This document shows, piece after piece, positions 25,397 to 34,289 of a stretch of 64,000 nucleotides of DNA. The notes beneath the pieces were generated by a model that saw only the letters and a list, made by a program, of their open reading frames with translations, made no database searches and had not been told where the DNA came from. The DNA is from Allobosea sp. Its GTDB lineage: Bacteria; Pseudomonadota; Alphaproteobacteria; Rhizobiales; Beijerinckiaceae. The stretch lies in the NCBI RefSeq assembly GCF_030695125.1, contig NZ_JAUYTP010000068.1:62001-126000 (forward strand), written 5' to 3'. A program made the translations under genes and the position numbers. The first letter of the stretch is position 1. Each line of letters opens with the position of its first letter.

Positions 25397-27484
25397 TCAC
25401 ATCAGCACGATCAGCGACCTTGGCGACAGGGTCAGCTCGGCATCAGCTTTCAGCCCCTTGCGACCTTCGTCAGAGCCCGGACCGATCTCCGTATCGAGCA
25501 CCACCGACCATGATCCCGCCTTCACCCGCGGCGGAATCTTGAAGGGAACGTCGCCGTCGAAGGCGTTGAAAAGAATCAAGGCTTCGTCGCCGCCCTGCTC
25601 GACATCGGGCATGTGCATCAGGAGGCCGATGGCGCGCAGGCCTTCGTCGTCCCAATGCTCCTCCTGCTGGTCGCCGCCGGCCGGGTTGAGCCACCGCAGC
25701 ACACAACCGTCGCGGAACGAAGCCCGCCGGAAGATCGGATGGTCGGCCCGCAGCTGCGTCACGCGCTGGACGAAACCCGTCAGCGCCTTGTCGCGTTCGG
25801 TCAGTTCCTCCCACTTCATCCAGGCCAGTTCGTTGTCCTGGCAGTAGACGTTGTTGTTGCCGCCATTGGAGTGGCCGCATTCGTCGCCTGCCAGGATCAT
25901 CGGCGTGCCATGCGAGAGCAGCAGCGTCGCCAGCAGGTTGCGCTTCTGGCGTTCGCGCGCCGCGAGAATGCCCTCGTCATCGGTCGGGCCCTCGGCGCCG
26001 AAATTGTAGGACAGGTTGTGGCCGTGGCCGTCCTTGTTGTCCTCGCCATTCGCGTCGTTGTGCTTCTCGTTGTAGGAAACGAGATCGTTGAGCGTGAACC
26101 CGTCATGGGCGGTGATGAAATTGACGCCCGCCCAGGGCCGGCGCCCCCGCAGATCGTAGATGTCGCCTGAACCGGTGATGCGCGCGGCGAGGTCGCGCAC
26201 GATGCCCTCCTCGCCCTTCCAGTAGCCACGGATGGTATCGCGGTACTTGTCGTTCCACTCGCCCCAGCCCGGCGGAAAGCCGCCGACCTGGTAGCCGCCG
26301 GGCCCGATGTCCCAGGGCTCGCCGACGAGCTTGACCTTGCGCAGGACGGGGTCCTGGCCGATCGCGTCGAAGAAGCCGCCGCGCTGGTCGAAGCCGTGCG
26401 GCTCGCGCCCGAGAATGGTGCCGAGATCGAAGCGGAAGCCGTCGACCTCCATCACCTCGACCCAGTAGCGCAGCGAATCCAGGATCATCTGCAGCACGCG
26501 CGGATGGCTGGTGTTGACCGTGTTCCCGGTGCCGGTGTCGTTGATATAGAAGCGCGGATCGTCCGGCATCGTCCGGTAATAGGCGAAGTTGTCGATGCCC
26601 TTGAAGGAAAGCGTCGGGCCCATCTCGTTGCCTTCGGCGGTGTGGTTGTAGACCACGTCGAGGATGACCTCGAGCCCGGCATCGTGGAACTTGCGCACCA
26701 TGTCGCGGAAGGACTGCAGCCCCGCCTTGCCCTCATAGCGCTGCATCGGCGCGAAGAAGCCGATCGTGTTGTAGCCCCAGTAGTTGGTCAGGTTCTTGGC
26801 GGCGAGGTGGTGGTCGTCGAGATAGGCATGGATCGGCAAAAGCTCGACCGAGGTCACGCCCAGGCTCTTGATGTAGTCGATCACCGCCTTTTCGCCGAGG
26901 CCGTCGAAGGTGCCCCGCAGATCCTGCGGCACGGCCGGGTGCAGCTTGGTGAAGCCGCGCACATGGGTCTCGTAGAACACCGTCCTGTCCCAGGGCACGT
27001 TCGGACGCGCGGGCGCGCCCAAATCGGCCTTCCAGTCGCAGACAACGCATTTGGGCATGAAGGGCGCGCTGTCGAGTTCGCTGAAGGTCAGGTCGGTGTC
27101 GGCCTCAGACTTCACGTCATAGCCGTAATGGGCATCGTTCCATTCGACCTTGCCCGCATACTCCCGCGCATAGGGGTCGAGCAGCAGCTTGTTGGCATTG
27201 AAGCGGTGGCCTTCCTCCGGCGCGAAACGGCCATGCACGCGGTAGCCGTAGCGCTGGCCCGGCTTCACACCCGGCAGATAGCCGTGCCAGATTTCGTCGG
27301 TGTATTCGGGAAGCGTGATGCGCGCGGTTTCGATCGCGCCGGTTTCGTCGAACAGACAGAGTTCGACCCGCTCCGCATGCGCCGAGAACAGCGCGAAATT
27401 GGTGCCCTGCCCGTCATGCACGGCGCCAAGCTGCGTCGCTTCGCCGGGCTCGACATCGAAGCGCATTGCGTTACCGTCAGACAT
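25397..27484 (-). CDS. glgX: glycogen debranching enzyme GlgX (copy 2)
   Basis: A 695-residue GH13 isoamylase/GlgX-type enzyme. Residues about 10-130 form the CBM48-like domain (NFALFSAHAERVELCLFDET), and the barrel has Asp in [11 protein letters not shown], Glu in [13 protein letters not shown] and Asp in TAHDGFTLNDL. GlgX and TreX are not separable by eye; because treY is nearby, a TreX role in trehalose synthesis from glycogen is also possible. The ATG at 27484 is divergent from glgA with 220 bases between, which must hold both promoters. It is not TreZ: the barrel motifs are of the isoamylase type. Confidence 0.9.
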   Translation of the reverse strand: MSDGNAMRFDVEPGEATQLGAVHDGQGTNFALFSAHAERVELCLFDETGAIETARITLPEYTDEIWHGYLPGVKPGQRYGYRVHGRFAPEEGHRFNANKLLLDPYAREYAGKVEWNDAHYGYDVKSEADTDLTFSELDSAPFMPKCVVCDWKADLGAPARPNVPWDRTVFYETHVRGFTKLHPAVPQDLRGTFDGLGEKAVIDYIKSLGVTSVELLPIHAYLDDHHLAAKNLTNYWGYNTIGFFAPMQRYEGKAGLQSFRDMVRKFHDAGLEVILDVVYNHTAEGNEMGPTLSFKGIDNFAYYRTMPDDPRFYINDTGTGNTVNTSHPRVLQMILDSLRYWVEVMEVDGFRFDLGTILGREPHGFDQRGGFFDAIGQDPVLRKVKLVGEPWDIGPGGYQVGGFPPGWGEWNDKYRDTIRGYWKGEEGIVRDLAARITGSGDIYDLRGRRPWAGVNFITAHDGFTLNDLVSYNEKHNDANGEDNKDGHGHNLSYNFGAEGPTDDEGILAARERQKRNLLATLLLSHGTPMILAGDECGHSNGGNNNVYCQDNELAWMKWEELTERDKALTGFVQRVTQLRADHPIFRRASFRDGCVLRWLNPAGGDQQEEHWDDEGLRAIGLLMHMPDVEQGGDEALILFNAFDGDVPFKIPPRVKAGSWSVVLDTEIGPGSDEGRKGLKADAELTLSPRSLIVLM

Positions 27485-27704
27485 CGGATCCCTCGCACGG
27501 GTCAGGCCTGACGAAACCGGCGCCGCAGCATGCGGCGCACGACCCTGTCACATCATGCCGCTAGCCTGCCGCAGACGGTGCAACGTGATGGTCGCGCTGG
27601 AGTTCCTGACAACGGCCTTTGATTTGCATCAATTTCAGCAGCCCGGAGGGGAACCTTGAGACGCCGATGATGTTGCTCTCCAAGAGATGCATTGGGAGGC
27701 TGCC

Positions 27705-29255
27705 ATGATCGCAACGGTGAAGGACCCGGGGATCGACATTGCGCCGGCCATCGACGGCGCGCCCTCCACCTCCGGACACGCGCTGACCTATGCAGCCGTC
27801 GTCAAGGAAGGAGCGGCCGAGATCGCCAGGACGTTGCCCGGCCATACTAAACTGCTCTTCGTCACCTCGGAAATGGGCGATTTCATCAAGGCCGGCGGCT
27901 TGGGTGAGGTGTCCACCGCGCTGCCCCGGCAATTGCGCGCGCTCTGCGACGTTCGCGTCCTCCTGCCCGGTTTTCGCCAGGTCCGCGCCGCCAGACCGAG
28001 CATGGACATCGTGCGCGAGATGCCGCGGACCGCGAGCCTGCCGCCCTGGTCGCTGGGACGTTTCACCACGCCCGACGGCCTGACCATCTATGCGGTACTC
28101 TGCGACGAACTCTACGATCGCGACGGTTCGCCCTATGGCCCCTTCACGGGCGGCGATTTCGCCGACAACGACATCCGCTTCGCGCGGCTCTCGCTCGCAG
28201 CCGCCGAGATCGCAGCCGGCGAGGCCGATCCGAACTGGAAGCCCGACATCGTCCATGTCAACGACTGGCCGTCGGCGCTGGCGCCCGGCTATCTGCGCTG
28301 GAAGGGCCTGAGCACGCCCTCGATCCTGACCATCCACAACCTGGCCTATCAGGGCCTCTACCAGCCCAGCCGCATGGCGGCGCTCGGCATCCCCGACCTC
28401 GCCTTCTCGATGAATGGGGCCGAGTTCCACGGCAAGATCTCCTTCCTCAAGAGCGGAATCTACTACAGCTCGCATGTCACCACGGTCAGCGAGACCTACG
28501 CCCATGAGATCACCACGGCCGAGCATGGCTGCGGGCTGGACGGTCTGCTCAAGACCCGCATGGAGGAGGGGCGCCTGACCGGGATCGTCAACGGCATCGA
28601 CGACAGCTGGACCTCGCCCCTCGGCGCCGAGAAGACGGCGGTCCAGCGCATCCGGCAGTGGAAGCGCCAGAACGCCGCCGATATCCGCAAGACCTTCGAG
28701 CTGCCGCCATCGCGCGGGCCGCTGTTCTCGATCATCTCGCGGCTCGTCCACCAGAAGGGCATCGACCTCTCGATCGAGGCGGCCGAGACGATCGTCGGCA
28801 ATGGCGGGCAACTCGTCGTCACCGGCCGCGGCGAGCCGCGCCTGGAAGACGCCATCGAGCGGCTGGCGCGGCAATATCCGAATGCGGTCGCCGCCCGGAT
28901 CGGCTTCGACGACGCCGAGGCCCGCCGCATCTTCGCCGCGAGCGACTTCCTGCTGATGCCCTCGCGCTTCGAGCCCTGCGGCCTGAGCCAGATGTATGCG
29001 CAGCGCTTCGGCGCCTTGCCGATCGCCTACCGCACCGGCGGCCTCGTCGATACGATCGAGGATGGCCGCTCCGGCTTCCTGTTTTCGTCCCTGACGGGGG
29101 CCGGCCTCGCCTCGGCCGTGACGCGGGCGCTCGACGCCTTCCGCTCCAAGACCGCGTTCCTGCAGATGCGCGAACACGCGATGGCCAAGCGCTTCGACTG
29201 GAGCCGGCCCACCCATCGCTACGCCGATGTCTACGCCAGGGCGCTCGCCGCTTGA
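27705..29255 (+). CDS. glgA: glycogen synthase
   Basis: A 516-residue GT5 glycogen synthase that adds glucose from ADP-glucose to the glucan chain. The ADP-glucose-binding loop KAGGLGEV has Lys62; the second half has the SRLVHQKGIDL motif and EPCGLSQMYAQRFG with the catalytic-site glutamate. About 20-35 residues precede the usual family start. The ATG at 27705 is preferred to that at 27687 because GGGAGG sits just before it. The gene for its substrate, glgC, is not nearby. Confidence 0.93.
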   Translation: MIATVKDPGIDIAPAIDGAPSTSGHALTYAAVVKEGAAEIARTLPGHTKLLFVTSEMGDFIKAGGLGEVSTALPRQLRALCDVRVLLPGFRQVRAARPSMDIVREMPRTASLPPWSLGRFTTPDGLTIYAVLCDELYDRDGSPYGPFTGGDFADNDIRFARLSLAAAEIAAGEADPNWKPDIVHVNDWPSALAPGYLRWKGLSTPSILTIHNLAYQGLYQPSRMAALGIPDLAFSMNGAEFHGKISFLKSGIYYSSHVTTVSETYAHEITTAEHGCGLDGLLKTRMEEGRLTGIVNGIDDSWTSPLGAEKTAVQRIRQWKRQNAADIRKTFELPPSRGPLFSIISRLVHQKGIDLSIEAAETIVGNGGQLVVTGRGEPRLEDAIERLARQYPNAVAARIGFDDAEARRIFAASDFLLMPSRFEPCGLSQMYAQRFGALPIAYRTGGLVDTIEDGRSGFLFSSLTGAGLASAVTRALDAFRSKTAFLQMREHAMAKRFDWSRPTHRYADVYARALAA

Positions 29256-29322
29256 GCGGCGGCGGCGCGGGCGAGAGCGCCGCGCGCGCGGGCACCGCCT
29301 CGATGGCCGCGCAGCCGTCTCA

Positions 29323-29339
29323 TGCGGCTTTGCGCCGCA
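29323..29339 (+). terminator. possible terminator after glgA
   Basis: A 6-bp stem TGCGGC / GCCGCA with a 5-base loop is followed by GCCGTTCTTT. It lies between convergent glgA and the DUF2934 gene. The stem is short and the T tract is interrupted, so the call is tentative. Confidence 0.35.
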
Positions 29340-29371
29340 GCCGTTCTTTCAGGCCACAGCGCCGGTGCGTT

Positions 29372-29638
29372 TCAGGTTTTGGCCTTCGGGCTGCTCTTGG
29401 CTCCGGCCGAGATTTTGGCCTTGGCGGCCGCCGGGGCCTTTGCCGGGCTCCTGGCCTTGGCAACCGCCGGCTTCGAGGCCGCTTTGTCAGCCATAGCCAT
29501 ATCCTGGCGCCCGCTGGCGAGGCTGGCGGCGACCCGTTCTTCGGCCAGGCGCCAATGCAGGGCGTCGCGTCCCGGGGGCTTGCCTTCGGCTTCCCAGATC
29601 GCATAGGCGACATCGCGAACAGTCTGCTCCCGGCTCAT
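29372..29638 (-). CDS. DUF2934 domain protein with lysine/alanine-rich tail
   Basis: An 88-residue protein. Residues 1-40 match DUF2934 ([23 protein letters not shown], with the acidic-aromatic core), a small domain common in Hyphomicrobiales and of unknown function. Residues 50-88 are a low-complexity A/K/P/S tail (KSSPKAKT end) resembling nucleic-acid-binding tails. GGGAGG lies six bases before the ATG at 29638. It is on the opposite strand between glgA and glgB. Any link to glycogen is unproved. Confidence 0.75.
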   Translation of the reverse strand: MSREQTVRDVAYAIWEAEGKPPGRDALHWRLAEERVAASLASGRQDMAMADKAASKPAVAKARSPAKAPAAAKAKISAGAKSSPKAKT

Positions 29639-29808
29639 TGGCATCCTCCCTGTCAAAAGCCTGTATGGCAGTGCGACAACCGTGCCGGCCGCTCTTGGTT
29701 CCGATCCGGAATCACCGGACAGCGCAGCCGCATACCGGCGGAACGCAGGCTGGCTCCGCTGCGTTGCATCATCGACGATTCCCCGCTGCAGGTGGAGTCG
29801 CAATTGCG

Positions 29809-32037
29809 ATGGAGCCCGAACGGATGAGCCGCCAGATGCCGCTGAGACTGCCCAGCCTGCCGGGGCGCGACATCGCCTTGCTGATCGAGGGGCGCCACCC
29901 GGACCCCTTCTCCGTGCTGGGCCACCATGTCGTCGACGGCATCGGCCTCGTGCGGGCCTTCCTGCCCGGCGCCAACTACGTCGAACTGGTCACCGGGGAG
30001 GGCGAAGAGCGCCGCACCGTTCCGATGGTCGGCATCGGCGAGGGCCTGTTCGAAGCGCCCTGCCCCGCCGGGACGCCCTATCGCATCCGCACGGCCTGGG
30101 CCGGCGGCATCACCGAGACCGCCGATCCCTATACCTTCGGCCTGCTGCTCTCCGACGACGATATCTATCTGGCCGCCGAAGGCCGGCATTTCGACCTCGC
30201 GACCCGGCTCGGCGCCAATCTGCGCACGATCGACGGCATCGAGGGCGTGCTCTTTGCGGTCTGGGCCCCCAATGCCGCCCATGTCGCCGTCGTCGGCGAC
30301 TTCAACGGCTGGGAGCCCCGTCGCCACCCGATGCGGCGCAGGCTGGGCCCCGGCATCTGGGAGCTGTTCATTCCCGGGCTGAAGGCGGGCGCGGTCTACA
30401 AATACGCGCTGATCGCGGCTTCGGGCGAAGCCCTGCCCTGGAAGGCCGACCCGCTGGCGCGCTGCACCGAGATGCCGCCGAAGACGGGCTCCGTCGTCGC
30501 CGCGCCGCCCGCCTTCACCTGGACGGACGAGGCCTGGCTCGCCGCCCGCGAGCAGGCGAGCCCGATCGCCGAACCGATGACCACCTACGAGGTCCATGTC
30601 GGTTCCTGGCTGCGCACCGAATGGGGCCAGATGGGTTCCTGGGACGAGGCCACCGACCGGCTGATCCCCTATCTCCAGCATATGGGCTTCAGCCATGTCG
30701 AGCTGATGCCGATCACCGAACACCCGTTCGGCGGCTCCTGGGGCTACCAGCCGCTGGCGCTCTTCGCCCCGACCGCGCGGCTGGGCCCGCCGGAGGCCTT
30801 CGCCCGTTTCGTCGATCGCTGCCATGCCGCCGGTATCGGCGTGATCCTGGACTGGGTCCCGGCGCATTTTCCCTCGGACGACCATGGCCTCGCCCGCTTC
30901 GACGGCACGGCGCTCTACGAGCATGAGGATCCCCGCCAGGGCTTCCATGTCGACTGGAACACGCTGATCTACAATGTCGGCCGTCGCGAGGTCCGCGGCT
31001 TCCTGATCGCCTCGGCCCTGTTCTGGATCGAGACCTTCCATCTCGACGGCCTGCGGGTCGATGCGGTCGCCTCGATGCTCTACCGCGACTACAGCCGCAA
31101 ACCCGGCGAATGGGTGCCCAACCATCTCGGCGGGCGGGAGAATTTCGAGGCCGTCAGCTTCTTCCAGGAGCTCAACACGCTGATCGGCGCGCATGGGCGC
31201 GGCGCCGTCACCATCGCCGAGGAATCGACCGCCTGGCCCGGCGTCACCAGCCCCGTCCATCATGGCGGGCTCGGCTTCCACTTCAAATGGAACATGGGCT
31301 GGATGCACGACACGCTGCGCTATATCGGCCATGACCCGATCTATCGCGGCCATCACGGCGACGACATCACCTTCGGGCTGATCTACGCCTTCTCCGAGAA
31401 TTTCGTGCTGCCGATCTCGCATGACGAGGTCGTCCACGGCAAAGGCTCGCTGCTCGCGCGCATGCCGGGCGACGATTGGCAGCGCTTTGCCAATCTGCGG
31501 CTCTATCTCGCGATGATGTGGGCCCATCCCGGCAAGAAGCTGCTTTTCATGGGGTGCGAGTTCGGCGCGCAGGACGAATGGTCGGTCGATGCGCCCTTCC
31601 CCTGGCCCCATCCCGACGACGCGCGCCGGCAGGGCGTCTCGCGGCTGGTGCGCGACCTGAACGCGCTCTACCGCACGACGCCCGCGCTGCACCGGCTCGA
31701 CCATGCGCCGGAAGGCTTCGGTTGGGTCGTCGCCGACGACAACGCCAACTCGGTCTTCGCATTCAACCGCTCGAGCGCGCCCGGCGCAGCCGAGCTCCTG
31801 GTCGTCGCCAACATGACGCCGGTTCCGCGCCACGACTATCGGATCGGCGTGCCCCATGCCGGTCTCTGGCGCGAGCGGCTCAACAGCGATGCCGGCATCT
31901 ATGGCGGCGCCGGGCTGGGCAATGGCGGGGGGGCCCGCACGCAGGCCATCGCTGCCCACGGCCAGGCGCAGAGCCTGTCGCTGACGCTGCCGCCGCTGGG
32001 TCTGCTCGTGCTCGAAGGCGCCGGCGGGCCGGATTGA
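29809..32037 (+). CDS. glgB: 1,4-alpha-glucan branching enzyme
   Basis: A 742-residue GH13 branching enzyme with two N-terminal beta-sandwich domains (about 25-115 and 125-230; [18 protein letters not shown] marks the second) and the catalytic barrel: Asp418 in [12 protein letters not shown], Glu471/472 in [11 protein letters not shown], and the third Asp in [13 protein letters not shown]. It makes alpha-1,6 branches on the chains made by GlgA. ATG codons at 29809 and 29824 both have a GGAG upstream; 29809 is given. malQ follows after 64 bases. Confidence 0.93.
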   Translation: MEPERMSRQMPLRLPSLPGRDIALLIEGRHPDPFSVLGHHVVDGIGLVRAFLPGANYVELVTGEGEERRTVPMVGIGEGLFEAPCPAGTPYRIRTAWAGGITETADPYTFGLLLSDDDIYLAAEGRHFDLATRLGANLRTIDGIEGVLFAVWAPNAAHVAVVGDFNGWEPRRHPMRRRLGPGIWELFIPGLKAGAVYKYALIAASGEALPWKADPLARCTEMPPKTGSVVAAPPAFTWTDEAWLAAREQASPIAEPMTTYEVHVGSWLRTEWGQMGSWDEATDRLIPYLQHMGFSHVELMPITEHPFGGSWGYQPLALFAPTARLGPPEAFARFVDRCHAAGIGVILDWVPAHFPSDDHGLARFDGTALYEHEDPRQGFHVDWNTLIYNVGRREVRGFLIASALFWIETFHLDGLRVDAVASMLYRDYSRKPGEWVPNHLGGRENFEAVSFFQELNTLIGAHGRGAVTIAEESTAWPGVTSPVHHGGLGFHFKWNMGWMHDTLRYIGHDPIYRGHHGDDITFGLIYAFSENFVLPISHDEVVHGKGSLLARMPGDDWQRFANLRLYLAMMWAHPGKKLLFMGCEFGAQDEWSVDAPFPWPHPDDARRQGVSRLVRDLNALYRTTPALHRLDHAPEGFGWVVADDNANSVFAFNRSSAPGAAELLVVANMTPVPRHDYRIGVPHAGLWRERLNSDAGIYGGAGLGNGGGARTQAIAAHGQAQSLSLTLPPLGLLVLEGAGGPD

Positions 32038-32101
32038 GCCTGCTCACGCTCCGCCCTGCCCTGCTTGTCCGATCCCGATATGCCGACCCCGGAGCCCTTT
32101 C

Positions 32102-34165
32102 ATGAGTGACGACATCCTGCGCCAGCTCGCCGTCAAGGCGGGCGTCGCGCCGCACTGGACCGACCAGACCGGGGAAGATCGCGCCGTCTCGCCCGAAAGC
32201 CTGCGCTCGATCCTGCTGGCGCTCGGCCTGCCGGCCGACACCGATGCGAACCTGCGCAATTCGCTCTCGCTGATGGAGAGCGGCGTCAACGCAGCGGCGA
32301 GTTCGCGCTTCACCACCGCGCGCGTCGGCCAGAAGGTCGGCCTTCCGCTTGCCTCGCCGGGCGGAACGGCGGTGGAAATCACGCTCGAAAGCGGCGCGCA
32401 CCGGATCGTCACCTCGGAGGAAGGCTATGACGGGGCGCTGACCCTGCCGGCTTTCGACGAGCCGGGCTATCACACGGTTCGCACCAGCGAGGGCGACTTC
32501 ACCGTCGCGACCGCGCCCGAGCGCTGCATCACCTTCGCCGATCTGAATGGCGAGGCGGCCGGCTTCGGCCTGACCGCCCAGATCTACTCGCTGCGCACGC
32601 AGGACGATGGCGGCATCGGCAACTTCGCCGGCGTCTCCGCACTCGGGCGCGCCGCGGCCGCGCGGGGCGCCGACGCGCTCGCGATCAGCCCGGTCCATGC
32701 ACTCTATGGCGCGGAACCCGGCCATTTCAGCCCCTATTCCCCCTCGACGCGGCTGTTCTACAACCCGCTCCATGCCGATCCGGCCGCGATCCTGCCGGAA
32801 GCCCTGCTGCGTGACGTCATCGCCCAGGCCGGACTGGGCGAGGCGATGGCGCGGCTCTCGGCGCTGCCGCAGGTCGACTGGCTCGCCGCGACGCCGCTGC
32901 GGCAGACGCTGCTGCGCGGGCTGTTCGACGCGCTGCGCCAACCCGGCGTTGCCGAGCCGGCCCGGCTGGACTTCGAGCGCGCGCTGGCGGAGGCCTCCCC
33001 GCTGCTGCGATCGCATGCGATCTTCGAGGTGCTGCACGCCGCGCAGTTGCAGCAGAATCCCGGCGCCTGGAGCTGGCGCGACTGGGAGGCGCCCTATCGC
33101 GACCCCGACAGCCCGGAGGTCGCGGCCTTTGCCGAGGAGCATGCCGAGGCCATCGCCCACCAGATCTTCCTGCAATGGCTGACCGCCCGCTCCTATGGCG
33201 AATCGCAGCGCGTCTGCCGCGAGGCCGGCATGAAGGTCGGGCTGATCGCCGACCTCGCCATCGGCATGGACGGGTCGGGCAGCCATGCCTGGAGCCGCCA
33301 GCACGAGGTTCTGGGAGGCCTGAGCGTCGGCGCGCCGCCCGACTACTATTCCGCCGAGGGCCAGAGCTGGGGGCTGACCACCTTCTCGCCGCGCGGGCTG
33401 GCAGCCTCGGGCTTCGCACCCTTCATCGAGACGCTGCGCGCCAGCCTGCGCTATGTCGGCGGCATCCGCATCGACCATGTCATGGGCATGAGCCGGCTCT
33501 GGCTGGTGCCGGAAGGCGCCAGCGCGCTGGAGGGCGCTTATGTCACCTTCCCGTCGGAGACGCTGTTCCGGCTCGTCGCGCTCGAATCCTGGCGCCACAA
33601 GGCGATCGTCATCGGCGAGGATCTCGGCACGCTGCCGGACGGGTTCCGCGACTACCTGCGCGACCAGGGCGTCGCCGGCCTGCGCGTGCTGCGCTTCGAG
33701 AAGAGCGACCACGGCTATATCCCGCCGCAGCACTGGCATGCCGACGCCGCCGCGCTCACCACCACCCATGATCTGATCCCCACGGCCGGCTGGTGGGCCG
33801 GAGCCGATCTCGAACCGACGCATGACGGCGTCGATCACCAGGGCATCCGCGCCTGGGACCGCGGCGTCCTGTGGGGCGCCTTCGAACAGGCCGGCCTCGT
33901 CGCAGGCGAGCGGCCCGCGCCCGACGACACCGCCCCGGTGGTGGACGCTGCGATCCGCTACATCGCGCAGACGCCCTGCACGCTGAAGCTGCTGCCGATC
34001 GAGGATGCGCTCGGTATCCAGACCCAGCCGAATGTGCCGGGAACCACGACCGAGAAGCCGAACTGGCGCCACCGTCTCGACGGCGACGCGCCGGCGCTGC
34101 TCGACGACGCGGTGGTCGAGCGGCGGCTCGCCTATCTGGGAGCGCCGAGAGAGACGGAAATCTAA
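32102..34165 (+). CDS. malQ: 4-alpha-glucanotransferase (amylomaltase)
   Basis: A 687-residue GH77 disproportionating enzyme. Asp458 in GGIRIDHVMGM and Glu506 in VIGEDLGTLPDG are the nucleophile and acid; the family N-terminal extension (first 150 residues) is present. It recycles short maltodextrins left by debranching into longer chains for GlgP. The ATG at 32102 follows GGAG at seven bases. It is downstream of glgB, probably co-transcribed, and ends against a strong bidirectional hairpin shared with treY. Confidence 0.92.
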   Translation: MSDDILRQLAVKAGVAPHWTDQTGEDRAVSPESLRSILLALGLPADTDANLRNSLSLMESGVNAAASSRFTTARVGQKVGLPLASPGGTAVEITLESGAHRIVTSEEGYDGALTLPAFDEPGYHTVRTSEGDFTVATAPERCITFADLNGEAAGFGLTAQIYSLRTQDDGGIGNFAGVSALGRAAAARGADALAISPVHALYGAEPGHFSPYSPSTRLFYNPLHADPAAILPEALLRDVIAQAGLGEAMARLSALPQVDWLAATPLRQTLLRGLFDALRQPGVAEPARLDFERALAEASPLLRSHAIFEVLHAAQLQQNPGAWSWRDWEAPYRDPDSPEVAAFAEEHAEAIAHQIFLQWLTARSYGESQRVCREAGMKVGLIADLAIGMDGSGSHAWSRQHEVLGGLSVGAPPDYYSAEGQSWGLTTFSPRGLAASGFAPFIETLRASLRYVGGIRIDHVMGMSRLWLVPEGASALEGAYVTFPSETLFRLVALESWRHKAIVIGEDLGTLPDGFRDYLRDQGVAGLRVLRFEKSDHGYIPPQHWHADAAALTTTHDLIPTAGWWAGADLEPTHDGVDHQGIRAWDRGVLWGAFEQAGLVAGERPAPDDTAPVVDAAIRYIAQTPCTLKLLPIEDALGIQTQPNVPGTTTEKPNWRHRLDGDAPALLDDAVVERRLAYLGAPRETEI

Positions 34166-34182
34166 ACGTCGGACATGTCGCC

Positions 34183-34201
34183 GGGACCATGTCGTGGTCC
34201 C
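34183..34201 (+). other. hairpin just after malQ
   Basis: A perfect 7-bp stem GGGACCA / TGGTCCC with a 5-base loop begins 18 bases after the malQ stop. There is no T tract. A much stronger hairpin follows at 34232. Confidence 0.35.
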
Positions 34202-34231
34202 GCACAGGCGGCGAAGCCGCGCCGTCGGGAT

Positions 34232-34270
34232 CCGCTACCCCGGACGACCTTTGGTCATCCGGGGTAGCGG
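34232..34270. terminator. bidirectional hairpin between convergent malQ and treY
   Basis: An 18-bp stem CCGCTACCCCGGACGACC pairs with GGTCATCCGGGGTAGCGG across a 3-base TTT loop, with a single G-T type mismatch. It is 20 bases from the treY stop. No long T tract is present on either side, but the stem strength and position between two converging genes suggest transcript ending. Confidence 0.6.
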
Positions 34271-34289
34271 TGTTGTCCGAGGCGAGCGA

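Noticed and set aside
25397..27484. Calling the second glgX a treZ because treY is nearby.
   Set aside because: Its barrel motifs and CBM48-like start match isoamylase/GlgX enzymes and the close sequence layout of the first glgX.
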